From NCBI RefSeq assembly GCF_003097635.1, contig NZ_QCZI01000002.1, positions 186,001-250,000 of the forward strand: 64,000 nt of DNA, written 5' to 3'. The translations under genes and the position numbers were made by a program. The first letter of the stretch is position 1, and every line of letters starts with the position of its first letter. Positions 42,928 to 51,651 of this stretch are shown piece by piece. Source of the DNA: Flavobacterium psychrotolerans. GTDB lineage: Bacteria; Bacteroidota; Bacteroidia; Flavobacteriales; Flavobacteriaceae. The notes under the pieces were generated by a model. The model did not search any database and was not told where the DNA came from. It saw nothing but the letters and a program-made list of their open reading frames with translations.

Positions 42928-45030
42928 TTAAAAGTGCAGTTCATTTAATACTTCCAAAACTTTTTCGTTTTTTTCGGTCAGCATTAATTCGGATACTTGT
43001 GTTTTGAAATTATTTAAATTTATCAAGTCCTTTTTTAAATTTAAGATGACAGAAACCCTCACTAAAGGCAATTGACTTTTTAATGACATTCCATATAATT
43101 TTGCCAAAAGTTCCGGTTCAATATCCTTTGCAAAAACATTGTCAGAATAGTTTAAAATTAAATTAGCAAACAATAAGGAATTGTTGTCATTTTTAACATT
43201 CTTAACTACTGTTTGAATTAACAAACTAAAATTATCAATGCTTTTGATGTTATCAACAATATTCGTAAGAATCAAACCGGCATTGTTTTCATCTTTTTCC
43301 TTGACGTATTTATTAATTTCTTTTTGTGTGTTCATCAACAAATTTTCTTCTTTTTTGCCTTTTTCTTCCCAAGCGTCTTTTAACCCAACAGTTCTGTTGA
43401 AAACTAATTTTTCGGTGGAAGAATCTTTATCCACATTGAAATAACCCAAACGTTGGAACTGGAATTTATCTCCTGATTTTACATATTTTAGGCTAGGTTC
43501 CACAAAACCTTTTGCGATTTGTAAAGAAGAGGCATTCATGAAATCCAAGAAGTTTTTCTCCTTGTGACTGTCTGGAGCTTCGTCTATAAACAAGCGGTCA
43601 TACAAACGAACTTCGGCTTCAATGGCGTGTTTAATAGATACCCAATGCAGGGTTCCGGCCACTTTTCTTTGACTGGACTCGCTCCCGCTCCCGCTTCTGG
43701 AATCTTCGTCATAAGTAACATGAATTTCAGTAATCGTTCCGTTTGCATCTTTTACAACACTTTCGCCTCTAATGATATAGGCATTTTTTAAACGTACTTC
43801 TTTTCCTATCGACAAACGGAAGAATTTGGCAGGAGCTTCCTCTAAAAAGTCTTCTCTTTCGATGTAAAGTTCTCTTGAAAATGGTACTTTTCTATAACCG
43901 GCACTTTCATCTTCCTGATTGTTTTCGGCTTCAAGCCATTCCTCTTTTTCCTCTGGATAGTTGATAATCACTAACTTTATCGGATCTAAAACTGCCATTA
44001 CCCTTGGAGCGGTTTTGTTTAAATCTTCCCGCAAACAAAACTCCAATAATGAAACATCAATCACGTTTTCACGCTTGGCAACACCTATAATATCACAAAA
44101 TTTACGGATAGAAGCTGCCGTGTAACCACGTCTTCTCAATCCGGAAATAGTAGGCATTCTCGGGTCATCCCAACCGTTTACAATATTTTCCTGAACCAAT
44201 TGCAAAAGTTTTCGTTTGCTCATTACGGTATAATTCAAGTTCAAACGGGCAAATTCATATTGGTGAGGTCTTACTTTATTTTCGACATAAATTTGGTCTA
44301 AAAACCAATTGTATAGTTCCCGATGCATCACAAATTCCAGCGTACAGATAGAATGCGAAATTTGCTCAATATAATCGCTTTCGCCATGTGCATAATCATA
44401 CATGGGATAGATTTTCCAGTCATTTCCGGTTCGGTGGTGGTGACGGTGTAAAACTCGATACATCAACGGATCTCGCATCAACATGTTAGTTGAGGTCATA
44501 TCAATTTTAGCACGTAAAACATGACTTCCTTCCGGAAAATTGCCATTTTTCATGCCTTCAAACAATTCTAAATTCTCTTCAACTGAACGATTTCTGTAAG
44601 GCCCATCCACTCCCGGTTGCGTCGGTGTACCTTTTTGAATGGCCATATCATCTGAAGATTGACTGTCAACATAGGCTTTACCTTTTTTAATCATAACAAT
44701 TGCCCAATCGTATAACTGCTGAAAATAGTCCGATGCATACCGCTCTTCGGCCCAATTAAAGCCCAACCATATTAAATCTTCTTTGATAGCATCTACGTAT
44801 TCCTGTTCCTCTTTAGCTGGATTAGTATCGTCAAAACGCAAATTTACGGGCGCATTGTAACGCAATCCCAAACCAAAATTCAAACAAATAGATTTGGCGT
44901 GGCCAATGTGCAAATACCCGTTTGGTTCTGGTGGAAAACGAAAACGTAATTTATCTTGGGGAAAACCGCTTTCCAAACTGTCTTCGATGATTTGTTCTAT
45001 AAAATGAAGTGATTTTTCTTCGGTTGACAT
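42928..45030 (-). CDS. glnS: Glutaminyl-tRNA synthetase with C-terminal extension
   Basis: A 700-residue class I synthetase, about 150 residues longer than the E. coli enzyme (about 554). The HIGH region (FPPEPNGYLHIGHAKSI) and the KMSKS-type motif (VMSKRKLLQLV) are intact, and the beta-barrel anticodon part ends at FNRTVGLKDAWEEKG, where E. coli GlnRS ends. The remaining ~142 residues (nucleotides 42928-43356) are helical and rich in Leu, Asn and Lys; they do not obviously resemble the YqeY tail known in Deinococcus GlnRS. The start at 45030 (MSTEEKSLHF) is chosen because the -7 promoter box overlaps the alternative Met at 45051. Confidence 0.94.
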   Translation of the reverse strand: MSTEEKSLHFIEQIIEDSLESGFPQDKLRFRFPPEPNGYLHIGHAKSICLNFGLGLRYNAPVNLRFDDTNPAKEEQEYVDAIKEDLIWLGFNWAEERYASDYFQQLYDWAIVMIKKGKAYVDSQSSDDMAIQKGTPTQPGVDGPYRNRSVEENLELFEGMKNGNFPEGSHVLRAKIDMTSTNMLMRDPLMYRVLHRHHHRTGNDWKIYPMYDYAHGESDYIEQISHSICTLEFVMHRELYNWFLDQIYVENKVRPHQYEFARLNLNYTVMSKRKLLQLVQENIVNGWDDPRMPTISGLRRRGYTAASIRKFCDIIGVAKRENVIDVSLLEFCLREDLNKTAPRVMAVLDPIKLVIINYPEEKEEWLEAENNQEDESAGYRKVPFSRELYIEREDFLEEAPAKFFRLSIGKEVRLKNAYIIRGESVVKDANGTITEIHVTYDEDSRSGSGSESSQRKVAGTLHWVSIKHAIEAEVRLYDRLFIDEAPDSHKEKNFLDFMNASSLQIAKGFVEPSLKYVKSGDKFQFQRLGYFNVDKDSSTEKLVFNRTVGLKDAWEEKGKKEENLLMNTQKEINKYVKEKDENNAGLILTNIVDNIKSIDNFSLLIQTVVKNVKNDNNSLLFANLILNYSDNVFAKDIEPELLAKLYGMSLKSQLPLVRVSVILNLKKDLINLNNFKTQVSELMLTEKNEKVLEVLNELHF

Positions 45031-45048
45031 ATTTTTGTTTAATTTTAG

Positions 45049-45056
45049 CAAAGATA
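45049..45056 (-). promoter_or_regulatory. -7 promoter box (TATCTTTG) of glnS
   Basis: An exact TAnnTTTG match on the minus strand, 18 bp before the chosen glnS start and overlapping the other possible start, which it therefore argues against. Confidence 0.55.
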
Positions 45057-45067
45057 AAAAAAGGTTG

Positions 45068-45130
45068 TTTAAAATAGTTTAAAGTTTAAAGTTTCGGCGT
45101 TAACTTTGAACTATTAACCTTAAACTTTTA
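45068..45130. repeat. Heptameric-repeat array between glnS and folB
   Basis: Nine 7-base units on the plus strand: tttaaaa, tagttta, aagttta, aagtttc, ggcgtta, actttga, actatta, accttaa, actttta. The left and right halves are roughly complementary about ggcgtta. A TAACTTTG -7-like box (45101-45108) lies within it. Confidence 0.6.
45101..45108 (+). promoter_or_regulatory. Possible -7 box (TAACTTTG) of folB inside the heptameric array
   Basis: An exact TAnnTTTG match 27 bp before the folB start. It arises from the repeat units, so the repeat may provide the promoter. No -33 TTG is present at the usual distance. Confidence 0.35.
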
Positions 45131-45135
45131 AAAAA

Positions 45136-45495
45136 ATGGGAATTATAAAACTAAAAAATATCAGAACCTTCTCCTATCATGGTTGTTTACTGGAAGAAGG
45201 CAAAATTGGCTCTGATTATTCTGTAGATTTAGAAGTTAAAACAGACTTACGAAAATCCTGTATTTCAGATGACTTGAAAGATACGGTAGATTATGTGCTC
45301 TTAAACACCATTGTTATTGAGGAAATGGCCATTCGCTCCCATTTGCTGGAACATGTCGGTCACAGAATTGTCACGCGAATTTTTAAGGAAATTCCATCTA
45401 TTTCCAGAATCATTTTGTCGGTTTCTAAACTAAATCCCCCTATTGGTGGTGATGTTGAGGCGGTTACTATAGAATTAGAAGAATATAGAAATTAG
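45136..45495 (+). CDS. folB: Dihydroneopterin aldolase
   Basis: A 119-residue protein with the family layout: LKNIRTFSYHGCLLEEGKIG near the N terminus (Tyr/His/Glu region), DTVDYVLLNTIVIEEM in the middle, HLLEHVGHRIVTRIF, and SVSKLNPPIGGDVEAV with the catalytic Lys near the C terminus. It makes 6-hydroxymethyl-dihydropterin in folate synthesis. It stands alone, convergent with tRNA-Cys. Confidence 0.9.
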   Translation: MGIIKLKNIRTFSYHGCLLEEGKIGSDYSVDLEVKTDLRKSCISDDLKDTVDYVLLNTIVIEEMAIRSHLLEHVGHRIVTRIFKEIPSISRIILSVSKLNPPIGGDVEAVTIELEEYRN

Positions 45496-45531
45496 GTTAA
45501 TTATGAATTTGTGATCTGAACATTAAGGCAT

Positions 45532-45562
45532 AAAAAAACCTTCAAAAAAATTTGAAGGTTTT
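45532..45562 (-). terminator. Terminator of tRNA-Cys
   Basis: AACCTTCAAA and TTTGAAGGTT form a 10-bp stem, with seven T following on the minus strand, 2 bp after the tRNA. The A-run and T-run on both sides could also stop folB transcription. Confidence 0.75.
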
Positions 45563-45564
45563 AG

Positions 45565-45635
45565 AGGCATCGTCCGGATTCGAACCGGAGTAGGAGCTTT
45601 TGCAGAGCCCAGCCTAGCCACTCGGCCACGACGCC
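45565..45635 (-). tRNA. tRNA-Cys (anticodon GCA)
   Basis: A 71-nt cloverleaf on the minus strand. The acceptor stem is GGCGTCG paired with CGATGCC (one G-T), the D arm contains GCCGAGTGGCTAGGC, the anticodon GCA lies at 45601-45603 in the loop CTGCAAA, and the T arm is CCGG-TTCGAAT-CCGG. No CCA is encoded. It has its own -7 box and terminator. Confidence 0.96.
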
Positions 45636-45652
45636 ATTTGTTGAATGGATTG

Positions 45653-45660
45653 CAAAAGTA
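45653..45660 (-). promoter_or_regulatory. -7 promoter box (TACTTTTG) of tRNA-Cys
   Basis: An exact TAnnTTTG match on the minus strand, 17 bp upstream of the tRNA 5' end. Confidence 0.5.
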
Positions 45661-45701
45661 ACATAATATTTTAAAATCTAAAATAAAATAAATTATTTAT
45701 A

Positions 45702-46376
45702 TTAATCAATCTTCTCCAAAACCTTTTTAGCCAATTTGCTTTCGCTTGGAAACCAGCCTTGGAACATCAAAACCAACCCAAAAATAATTAACAAAATACT
45801 AATCATTTTTTTTAATTTAAGAATATTATCAGGGGTCATTTTATGTTTTAATTGTTTAGCCAATATAATTTTCCCAATATCAATAACCAAATAACTACCT
45901 ATTACAGAAGAGAAAAAAACTATCATTCTGGAAGTTTCTAATTGTAGTTTTGGCCCAATGGTGATTAAAATCAAAAACCAAAATAAAAGAACGCCCACAT
46001 TGATAAAATTTAAGAAAAAACCTTTAATGAATAAACTTAGATAATCTTTCTTTAATATTTCACTAAGCGTTTTTTTATCTATATTTTTGGCTGTTTTGTG
46101 CGTTTTTAAAAGAGTAATTATACCATAAGTGAGCATCAAAATTCCACCAAAAATGTAGATTGCAGGGTCATTTTTTATGGTTTGGATGAGGCGGTAACTA
46201 CTAAAATAGGCTATTGAAATAAAAACAATATCAGCCAAGACCACACCTAAATCAAAAACAAAAGCAGCTCTAAATCCTTTTACGGCACTGGTTTCCAGTA
46301 ACACAAAAAAAACGGGACCCACCATGAAACTTAAAAAAATTCCCAATGGTATCCCTGATAATATATCTTGAATCAT
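45702..46376 (-). CDS. LysE/RhtB-family exporter
   Basis: A 224-residue protein with about six membrane helices. The start IPLGIFLSFMVGPVFFVLLE with GFRAAFVFDLGVVLADIVFI, and FFLNFINVGVLLFWFLILIT in the middle, match the LysE fold. It probably exports amino acids or related compounds; the substrate is unknown. It is the last gene of a likely three-gene unit (rnr, head-GIN, LysE). Confidence 0.82.
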   Translation of the reverse strand: MIQDILSGIPLGIFLSFMVGPVFFVLLETSAVKGFRAAFVFDLGVVLADIVFISIAYFSSYRLIQTIKNDPAIYIFGGILMLTYGIITLLKTHKTAKNIDKKTLSEILKKDYLSLFIKGFFLNFINVGVLLFWFLILITIGPKLQLETSRMIVFFSSVIGSYLVIDIGKIILAKQLKHKMTPDNILKLKKMISILLIIFGLVLMFQGWFPSESKLAKKVLEKID

Positions 46377-46411
46377 GTATTAGTTTTATGAATAAAGTCA
46401 AAAGTAAGAAA

Positions 46412-47080
46412 TTATTCCTTATTCTCGGTAATTGTTCCGCCGGCAACTACTTTTTTATTAATTTGTTTTGGTTTACCAAAAATAGAGATTGTTCCTCCAG
46501 CCCTAACTTTTGCGTCTACAAAATCGGTAGCGAAAATTTCAGCCTCACCACCCGCATTAGCCGTTATAATGGTTTGGGTAGTAATTAGCTTTTTAGCGTC
46601 TAAAATAGCACCTGAATTGATTGTTAAGTCTTGATTTTTTACTTTCCCCTCCAAATAAACTTTAGAACCGGAAGTCGCTTTCACTGAAACTCTATCTGTA
46701 TCTAATTTTAACTTTATTTCAGAACCTTCTTTGGCAATAATATCAAAATTTATTACTTTAAATGTAGCTTCACTGTAAATTCTAGAACCTTCATTGGCTT
46801 CTACCGCATCTATATCCTTGTAATATACTGTGGCAGAAATGGCATCTCCTTTTAGCAATTTAGTTAAAGGCATTCTGATTTTTAATTCTCCATTTTTATT
46901 GACTAATTCTACTAGATCTGCCCCTTCTCCATCTAAAATAATTTTATTTTCATCGGAAGGAATTAACGAAACATCTATTTGATCAAAAGAAGTTACTTTA
47001 TTGAAATCTCCTAAATCTTTTTCTACTTGAGCAAAAGCTATTGAACTGATAAAAAATAAACTAAGAAATAACTTTTTCAT
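46412..47080 (-). CDS. Head-GIN-domain (DUF2807-type) exported protein
   Basis: A 222-residue protein with a signal peptide (MKKLFLSLFFISSIAFAQ) and a repeating right-handed beta pattern (FDQIDVSLIPSDENKIILDG, DAVEANEGSRIYSEATFKV, LDTDRVSVKATSGSKVYLEG, ISIFGKPKQINKKVVAGG). This matches the putative auto-transporter adhesin, head-GIN family. It lies in the cell envelope, function unknown. It is 11 bp after rnr. Confidence 0.85.
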   Translation of the reverse strand: MKKLFLSLFFISSIAFAQVEKDLGDFNKVTSFDQIDVSLIPSDENKIILDGEGADLVELVNKNGELKIRMPLTKLLKGDAISATVYYKDIDAVEANEGSRIYSEATFKVINFDIIAKEGSEIKLKLDTDRVSVKATSGSKVYLEGKVKNQDLTINSGAILDAKKLITTQTIITANAGGEAEIFATDFVDAKVRAGGTISIFGKPKQINKKVVAGGTITENKE

Positions 47081-47091
47081 AAAGGTGATAT

Positions 47092-49272
47092 TTATTCGTT
47101 TTTTCTGATAAAATTAAAATCCAATTGTTTCTTGACTAAATCGGCATTTTTAACTTTAACGTAAACTTCGTCTCCTAATTGTAATACTTTTTTAGAAACT
47201 TCACCTACAAGTGCATATTGTTTGTCATCAAATGTGTAATAATCGTCTTTTATTTCTCGAATTCTGCACATTCCTTCGCATTTGTTTTCTATAATTTCCA
47301 CATAGATTCCCCATTCGGTCACGCCAGAAATAACTCCTAAAAACTCTTGGTCTTTATGATCTTGCATGAATTTTATTTGCATGTATTTTACGCTGTCCCG
47401 CTCGGCATTGGTGGCTAAACCTTCCATTGTTGAGGAATGAACGCATTTTTCTTCATACAAATTAGCATCGACTGATTTTCCTCCGTCAATATAATGCTGC
47501 AATAAACGGTGTGTCATTACATCAGGATAGCGACGAATAGGAGAAGTAAAATGGGAATAATAATCGAATGCCAATCCGTAATGACCAATATTATCTGTAG
47601 AATATTTGGCTTTACTCATGGTTCGAATCGTTAAAGTATCAATTAAATTTTGCTCTTTTTTACCAACGACATCTTGTAATAAAGTGTTTAAGGATTTAGA
47701 AATTTCACCTTTTGATTTCAAATTAATGCTGTACCCAAACTTAGAAATTACTGTTTGAAGACTGAATAATTTATCTTCATTAGGTTCATCATGTATCCTA
47801 TAAACAAAGGTTTTCTTCTGTTTCCCTATGTATTCTGCCACCTTTTTATTGGCTAAAAGCATAAATTCCTCAATTAAATGATTGGCATCTTTGGATATTT
47901 TAAAATAAACACCTTCTGGTTCCCCTTTTTCATTCAAATTAAATTTAACTTCCACTTTATCAAAAGATATGGCGCCATCATTCATTCTATGTCGTCGAAG
48001 TATTTTAGCCAGTTCATCCATTTTTAATGTGGCGGCAACAATTTCATCTGAAACTTCATAAGATTTTCCAACTATAGAAATATCTTCCGGAATGGTATTA
48101 TCCTTGGTTTCTATGATGTATTGCGCTTCTTCATAAGAAAAACGCTGATTGGAATAAATCACTGTTCTTCCGAACCATTGGTTGATTAGTTGCGCTTTTT
48201 CATTGATTTCAAACACTGCAGAAAACGTGTACTTTTCTTCATGCGGTCTTAACGAACAGGCAAAATTAGACAATACTTCCGGAAGCATTGGTACGACTCT
48301 ATCTACCAAATAAACAGAAGTTGCTCGTTTATAGGCTTCCTCGTCCAGGATGGTTCCTTCCTGTAAATAGTAGGAAACGTCGGCAATATGAACGCCAATT
48401 TCATAATTTCCATTCTCTAATTTTTTAAAAGAAAGGGCATCATCAAAATCTTTAGCATCTTTTGGATCTATTGTAAAAGTTAACGTATCTCGCATATCAC
48501 GACGATTTGCAATTTCACTTTCGTGAATGGTCGTATCAATTTTTTGGGCATACACTTCTACTTCAACCGGAAAATCATAAGGCAGCCCATATTCAGCTAA
48601 AATGGCATGAATTTCGGTATCGTGTTCGCCTTGTTTTCCTAAAACTTTGATGATAGAACCAAATGGACTATCGGCATTCTTAGGCCAATCTTCAATTTTT
48701 GCAATTACAACATCCCCTTGCTGAGCTTCACCAATTTTATCTTTTGGAATGAAAATATCGGTGTACATTTTTGGATTAGCAGTAGATACAAAAGCGAAAT
48801 TCTTCTGAATATCAATAACGCCCACGAACTCCGTTTTCTTTCTTTCTACAATTTCTATAACTTCACCTTCCGGTTTTCTACCCTTGCGTCGGTTATAAAC
48901 ATAAACTTTTACAGTATCTTTATCTAACGCATGATTGAGGTTATTGGTAGGAATAAAAACATCTTCCTCTAATTCTGGACAAACAAAATAAGCTGTTCTT
49001 CGGCTGGTCATGTCAATAGTGCCTTCATAATAATCTTGACTTACCGCTTTCACTAAATATTTTCCTGGTTCGGATTCAATAATGACTTTTTGGGCAGCCA
49101 ATATTTTTAAATCCTTAATGATTTCGTTTCTGCTTTTAGTATCGTCTAGTTCTAATACAGCTGCTATTTGTTTGTAATTGAATGATTTATTGGCATTTTG
49201 TGATAAAATTTTTAAAATCTTTTCAGAGAATGTTTTAACTGCCTTTCCAAACTTTCTTGGTTTCTTATCCAT
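47092..49272 (-). CDS. rnr: Ribonuclease R
   Basis: A 726-residue RNase II/R-type 3'-5' exoribonuclease. An N-terminal HTH-like part (SFNYKQIAAVLELDDTKSRN), cold-shock domains, the RNB active site (FTIDPKDAKDFDDALSF with its Asp cluster), SKAKYSTDNIGHYGLAFDYY and FTSPIRRYPDVMTHRLL, and a C-terminal S1 domain (FLGVISGVTEWGIYVEI) are all visible. It degrades structured RNA. It is the first gene of its unit and borders the AT-rich gap. Confidence 0.96.
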   Translation of the reverse strand: MDKKPRKFGKAVKTFSEKILKILSQNANKSFNYKQIAAVLELDDTKSRNEIIKDLKILAAQKVIIESEPGKYLVKAVSQDYYEGTIDMTSRRTAYFVCPELEEDVFIPTNNLNHALDKDTVKVYVYNRRKGRKPEGEVIEIVERKKTEFVGVIDIQKNFAFVSTANPKMYTDIFIPKDKIGEAQQGDVVIAKIEDWPKNADSPFGSIIKVLGKQGEHDTEIHAILAEYGLPYDFPVEVEVYAQKIDTTIHESEIANRRDMRDTLTFTIDPKDAKDFDDALSFKKLENGNYEIGVHIADVSYYLQEGTILDEEAYKRATSVYLVDRVVPMLPEVLSNFACSLRPHEEKYTFSAVFEINEKAQLINQWFGRTVIYSNQRFSYEEAQYIIETKDNTIPEDISIVGKSYEVSDEIVAATLKMDELAKILRRHRMNDGAISFDKVEVKFNLNEKGEPEGVYFKISKDANHLIEEFMLLANKKVAEYIGKQKKTFVYRIHDEPNEDKLFSLQTVISKFGYSINLKSKGEISKSLNTLLQDVVGKKEQNLIDTLTIRTMSKAKYSTDNIGHYGLAFDYYSHFTSPIRRYPDVMTHRLLQHYIDGGKSVDANLYEEKCVHSSTMEGLATNAERDSVKYMQIKFMQDHKDQEFLGVISGVTEWGIYVEIIENKCEGMCRIREIKDDYYTFDDKQYALVGEVSKKVLQLGDEVYVKVKNADLVKKQLDFNFIRKNE

Positions 49273-49361
49273 GTTTTATTGCTAAGTATCGTTCTTATTT
49301 TTGTATTGGGAGATATTAAACACCGTATTTTTTTGATTAAAATAACTTGGTTTAATTATTA

Positions 49362-49417
49362 AAAGTTGAAAATTACGAATAAGATTTTAGATTTTAGATT
49401 TCAATTTTCATAATTAT
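49362..49417. repeat. Heptameric-repeat array upstream of rnr
   Basis: Eight 7-base units on the plus strand: aaagttg, aaaatta, cgaataa, gatttta, gatttta, gatttca, attttca, taattat. It stands at the rnr edge of the AT-rich region. Confidence 0.55.
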
Positions 49418-50228
49418 TAAAAATATAACTTTTGTATCTTTATCCAAAGAGTATAAGTGAAGGTTTGGAAAGCATTCAATATTCTTTTTTAAAATGAAAT
49501 TATATATTTCTTTGTTGCTTTTTTTCAATACCTTTAGTAGAATTAAAACAATGTTCTAATTTGAATAATTTTTAAAATGATAAAGTTGTTAACATATATT
49601 AAATACAACAAAAAGAAATTTTAAATTTAAATTAATTTTTGATGGTTATTATAGTGTGTTAATAGTTACAATAACTTTATTTTAATAATGATGGTTTTTG
49701 AGTTCTACCATTTTATAACGATTTATTAACATAGGTATTTCTATTTAAACTATTCATTTTAAGCTTATTTTAAAAAACGATTAACAACTGTTAATAGTTA
49801 GAAATAGATTGGTTTTGTAAATAAGTATTAAACGTGCTTTTTGTTAATAAACACTCTTTTACAACGCATAACTTTTATAAAAATTAATGAAACTAAATTA
49901 GGTTCTTTCATCTCGGTTTTGGATTACAATTTTATCTATTACAAACAAGAATTAGTTCTAAAATTATATCTAAAGTTATAAACATTTCATGTTAATTTAA
50001 GGTTAACTGATTATCAGGTAATTGGTTTATTCTATTAACAATGTAAAAATTTAAAGTATATTTTAAAATTAAAACATTGATTTACAGTGTTTTAATTTTA
50101 TATAAAGAATAAATTAAAACTTTTTTAATCCTATTAGAATGTAATGTGCTAAACTAAAGGTTTTCCTTTTTTGTCTGGAGAAAAGCAAATAAACAAATTA
50201 AGGAATCATAAAAACAGATTTGTTTTGG

Positions 50229-50236
50229 TAAATTTG
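50229..50236 (+). promoter_or_regulatory. -7 promoter box (TAAATTTG) of rpiB
   Basis: An exact TAnnTTTG match 25 bp before the start of rpiB. Confidence 0.5.
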
Positions 50237-50261
50237 CGAATTACAAACTAAAACCTCCAAA

Positions 50262-50693
50262 ATGAAAATATCCATAGGAAACGACCACGCTGGTCCAGAT
50301 TATAAAATTGCTATTGTAAACATGCTTAAAGCAAAAGGACATGATGTGACAAATTACGGTGCCGACACTTTTGATAGTGTAGATTATCCTGATTTTGGGC
50401 ATGCTGTTGCTATTGATGTTTCTGAAGGTAAAGCGGATTTTGGAATTGTAATCTGCGGAAGCGGAAATGGAATTGCCATGTCAGCAAATAAACACCCAAA
50501 AGTGCGAGCGGCTTTGTGTTGGACAAAAGAAATTGCTGCTTTGGCCCGTCAACACAATAATGCCAATATAATAAGCATTCCGGCGCGTTTTACTTCAATA
50601 CCCCAAGCGGTAGAAATGGTAGAAACTTTTTTGAATACCGATTTTGAAGGAGGAAGACACCAAAATAGGGTGAACAAAATTGCATGCCAATAA
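50262..50693 (+). CDS. rpiB: Ribose-5-phosphate isomerase B
   Basis: A 143-residue RpiB/LacA/LacB-family enzyme. The conserved start (IGNDHAGPDYK), the active-site loop (GIVICGSGNGIAMSANKHP) and ALCWTKEIAALARQHNNANI are present. It interconverts ribose-5-phosphate and ribulose-5-phosphate in the pentose phosphate pathway; related enzymes act on allose or galactose phosphates. Its last codon and stop overlap the next gene's possible start region, so they are coupled. Confidence 0.92.
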   Translation: MKISIGNDHAGPDYKIAIVNMLKAKGHDVTNYGADTFDSVDYPDFGHAVAIDVSEGKADFGIVICGSGNGIAMSANKHPKVRAALCWTKEIAALARQHNNANIISIPARFTSIPQAVEMVETFLNTDFEGGRHQNRVNKIACQ

Positions 50694-50694
50694 A

Positions 50695-51603
50695 ATGGCA
50701 CACGACCACAGTTATCATCACCATCATGAAGTAAACGATAAAAACCTTTCGGTTTCTATTTTTTTGAATATTGGAATTACGATTGCCCAAATTGTTGGCG
50801 GATTTATTTCTGGAAGTCTGTCCCTACTTTCAGATGCTTTGCACAATTTTAGCGATGTAATTTCTTTGGTTCTGAGCCTGTTTGCGCATCGACTTTCTAA
50901 GCAAAAAGCCAATGAAATTAGGACTTTTGGTTACAAACGTGCTGAAATTATCGCCGCTTTTATCAATTCGGCGACATTAATTTTTGTGGCTCTTTTTTTA
51001 ATATACGAAGCCATAATTCGATTTGAAAATCCAGTAGAAATTAGTTCGGAATTGGTAATTTGGTTGTCTGTTTTAGGAATTGCCTTTAATGGGTTTTCTG
51101 CACTTTTGCTTAAAAAAGATGCCGATCATAATTTGAATATGAAATCGGCCTATTTGCATCTTTTTACAGATATGATGGCTTCGGTAGCGGTTTTATTAGG
51201 TGGAATTTTAATGAAATATTTGCAATGGTTTTGGGTAGACAGCGTGATTACTTTTGCCATCGCTATTTATCTTATTATTATGGGTTTTGGAATTTTAAAA
51301 TCGACCACAAAAATATTAATGCTCTTCACTCCTGAAAATTTAGATATTACTGAAATAGTACATGCGATTCATAAAGTTACCGGAACCCATTTGTTGCATC
51401 ACATTCACTTATGGCATTTAAACGAACACGAACTCCATTTTGAAGCCCATTTAGATTGTAAAGAAAATATTTCAATTGCCCAATTTAATCTTTTAGTTGA
51501 TGAAATTGAAGAAGTTTTGCATCACGAATTTCAAATCAATCATTGCACCATTCAACCTGAATTTGATAAAAACTGCGCTAAAGATTTTATCGTCCAAGAT
51601 TAA
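50695..51603 (+). CDS. CDF-family cation (zinc) exporter
   Basis: A 302-residue cation diffusion facilitator with six membrane helices. The N terminus is His-rich (MAHDHSYHHHHE). The metal sites appear as SLLSDALHNFSDV in helix 2 and HLFTDMMASVAVL in helix 5, and a cytoplasmic C-terminal domain with His clusters follows (GTHLLHHIHLWHLNEHELHF). It exports Zn2+ or similar ions by proton exchange. The start at 50695 is used (an earlier in-frame Met is at 50680, inside rpiB); the gene starts 1 bp after rpiB ends. Confidence 0.92.
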   Translation: MAHDHSYHHHHEVNDKNLSVSIFLNIGITIAQIVGGFISGSLSLLSDALHNFSDVISLVLSLFAHRLSKQKANEIRTFGYKRAEIIAAFINSATLIFVALFLIYEAIIRFENPVEISSELVIWLSVLGIAFNGFSALLLKKDADHNLNMKSAYLHLFTDMMASVAVLLGGILMKYLQWFWVDSVITFAIAIYLIIMGFGILKSTTKILMLFTPENLDITEIVHAIHKVTGTHLLHHIHLWHLNEHELHFEAHLDCKENISIAQFNLLVDEIEEVLHHEFQINHCTIQPEFDKNCAKDFIVQD

Positions 51604-51606
51604 CAT

Positions 51607-51651
51607 CGTTGACTAAATTAGTGTAAATTCAGTCAACGTACTGACTGAATT
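51607..51651 (+). promoter_or_regulatory. Two overlapping, mutually exclusive hairpins upstream of tex
   Basis: CGTTGACT (51607-51614) pairs with AGTCAACG (51631-51638), and AATTCAGTCA (51626-51635) pairs with TGACTGAATT (51642-51651, followed by TAACGTTTTT). The two stems share bases 51631-51635, so only one can form at a time. The second could act as the terminator of the CDF gene, the first as its competitor. The spacing of words is close to 7 bp, as in the heptameric arrays. Confidence 0.4.

Larger units (their letters stand above)
49273..50261. other. 989-bp AT-rich gene-free region; candidate replication origin region
   Basis: No open reading frame of note occurs between rnr (minus) and rpiB (plus). 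The DNA is extremely AT-rich and full of TTAACA/TGTTAA words, including a perfect TTAACA-AC-TGTTAA dyad (49781-49794) and two exact TGTTAATAGTTA copies (49657-49668 and 49789-49800). One DnaA-box-like 9-mer with a single mismatch (TTATCCAAA, 49440-49448) is present, but no perfect box. Gene direction flips here. It may be oriC or simply a long divergent promoter region. Confidence 0.4.

Noticed and set aside
43429..43437. Perfect DnaA-box 9-mer TTATCCACA
   Set aside because: It is a single copy inside the glnS coding sequence; about one such match per strand pair is expected by chance in a window of this size.
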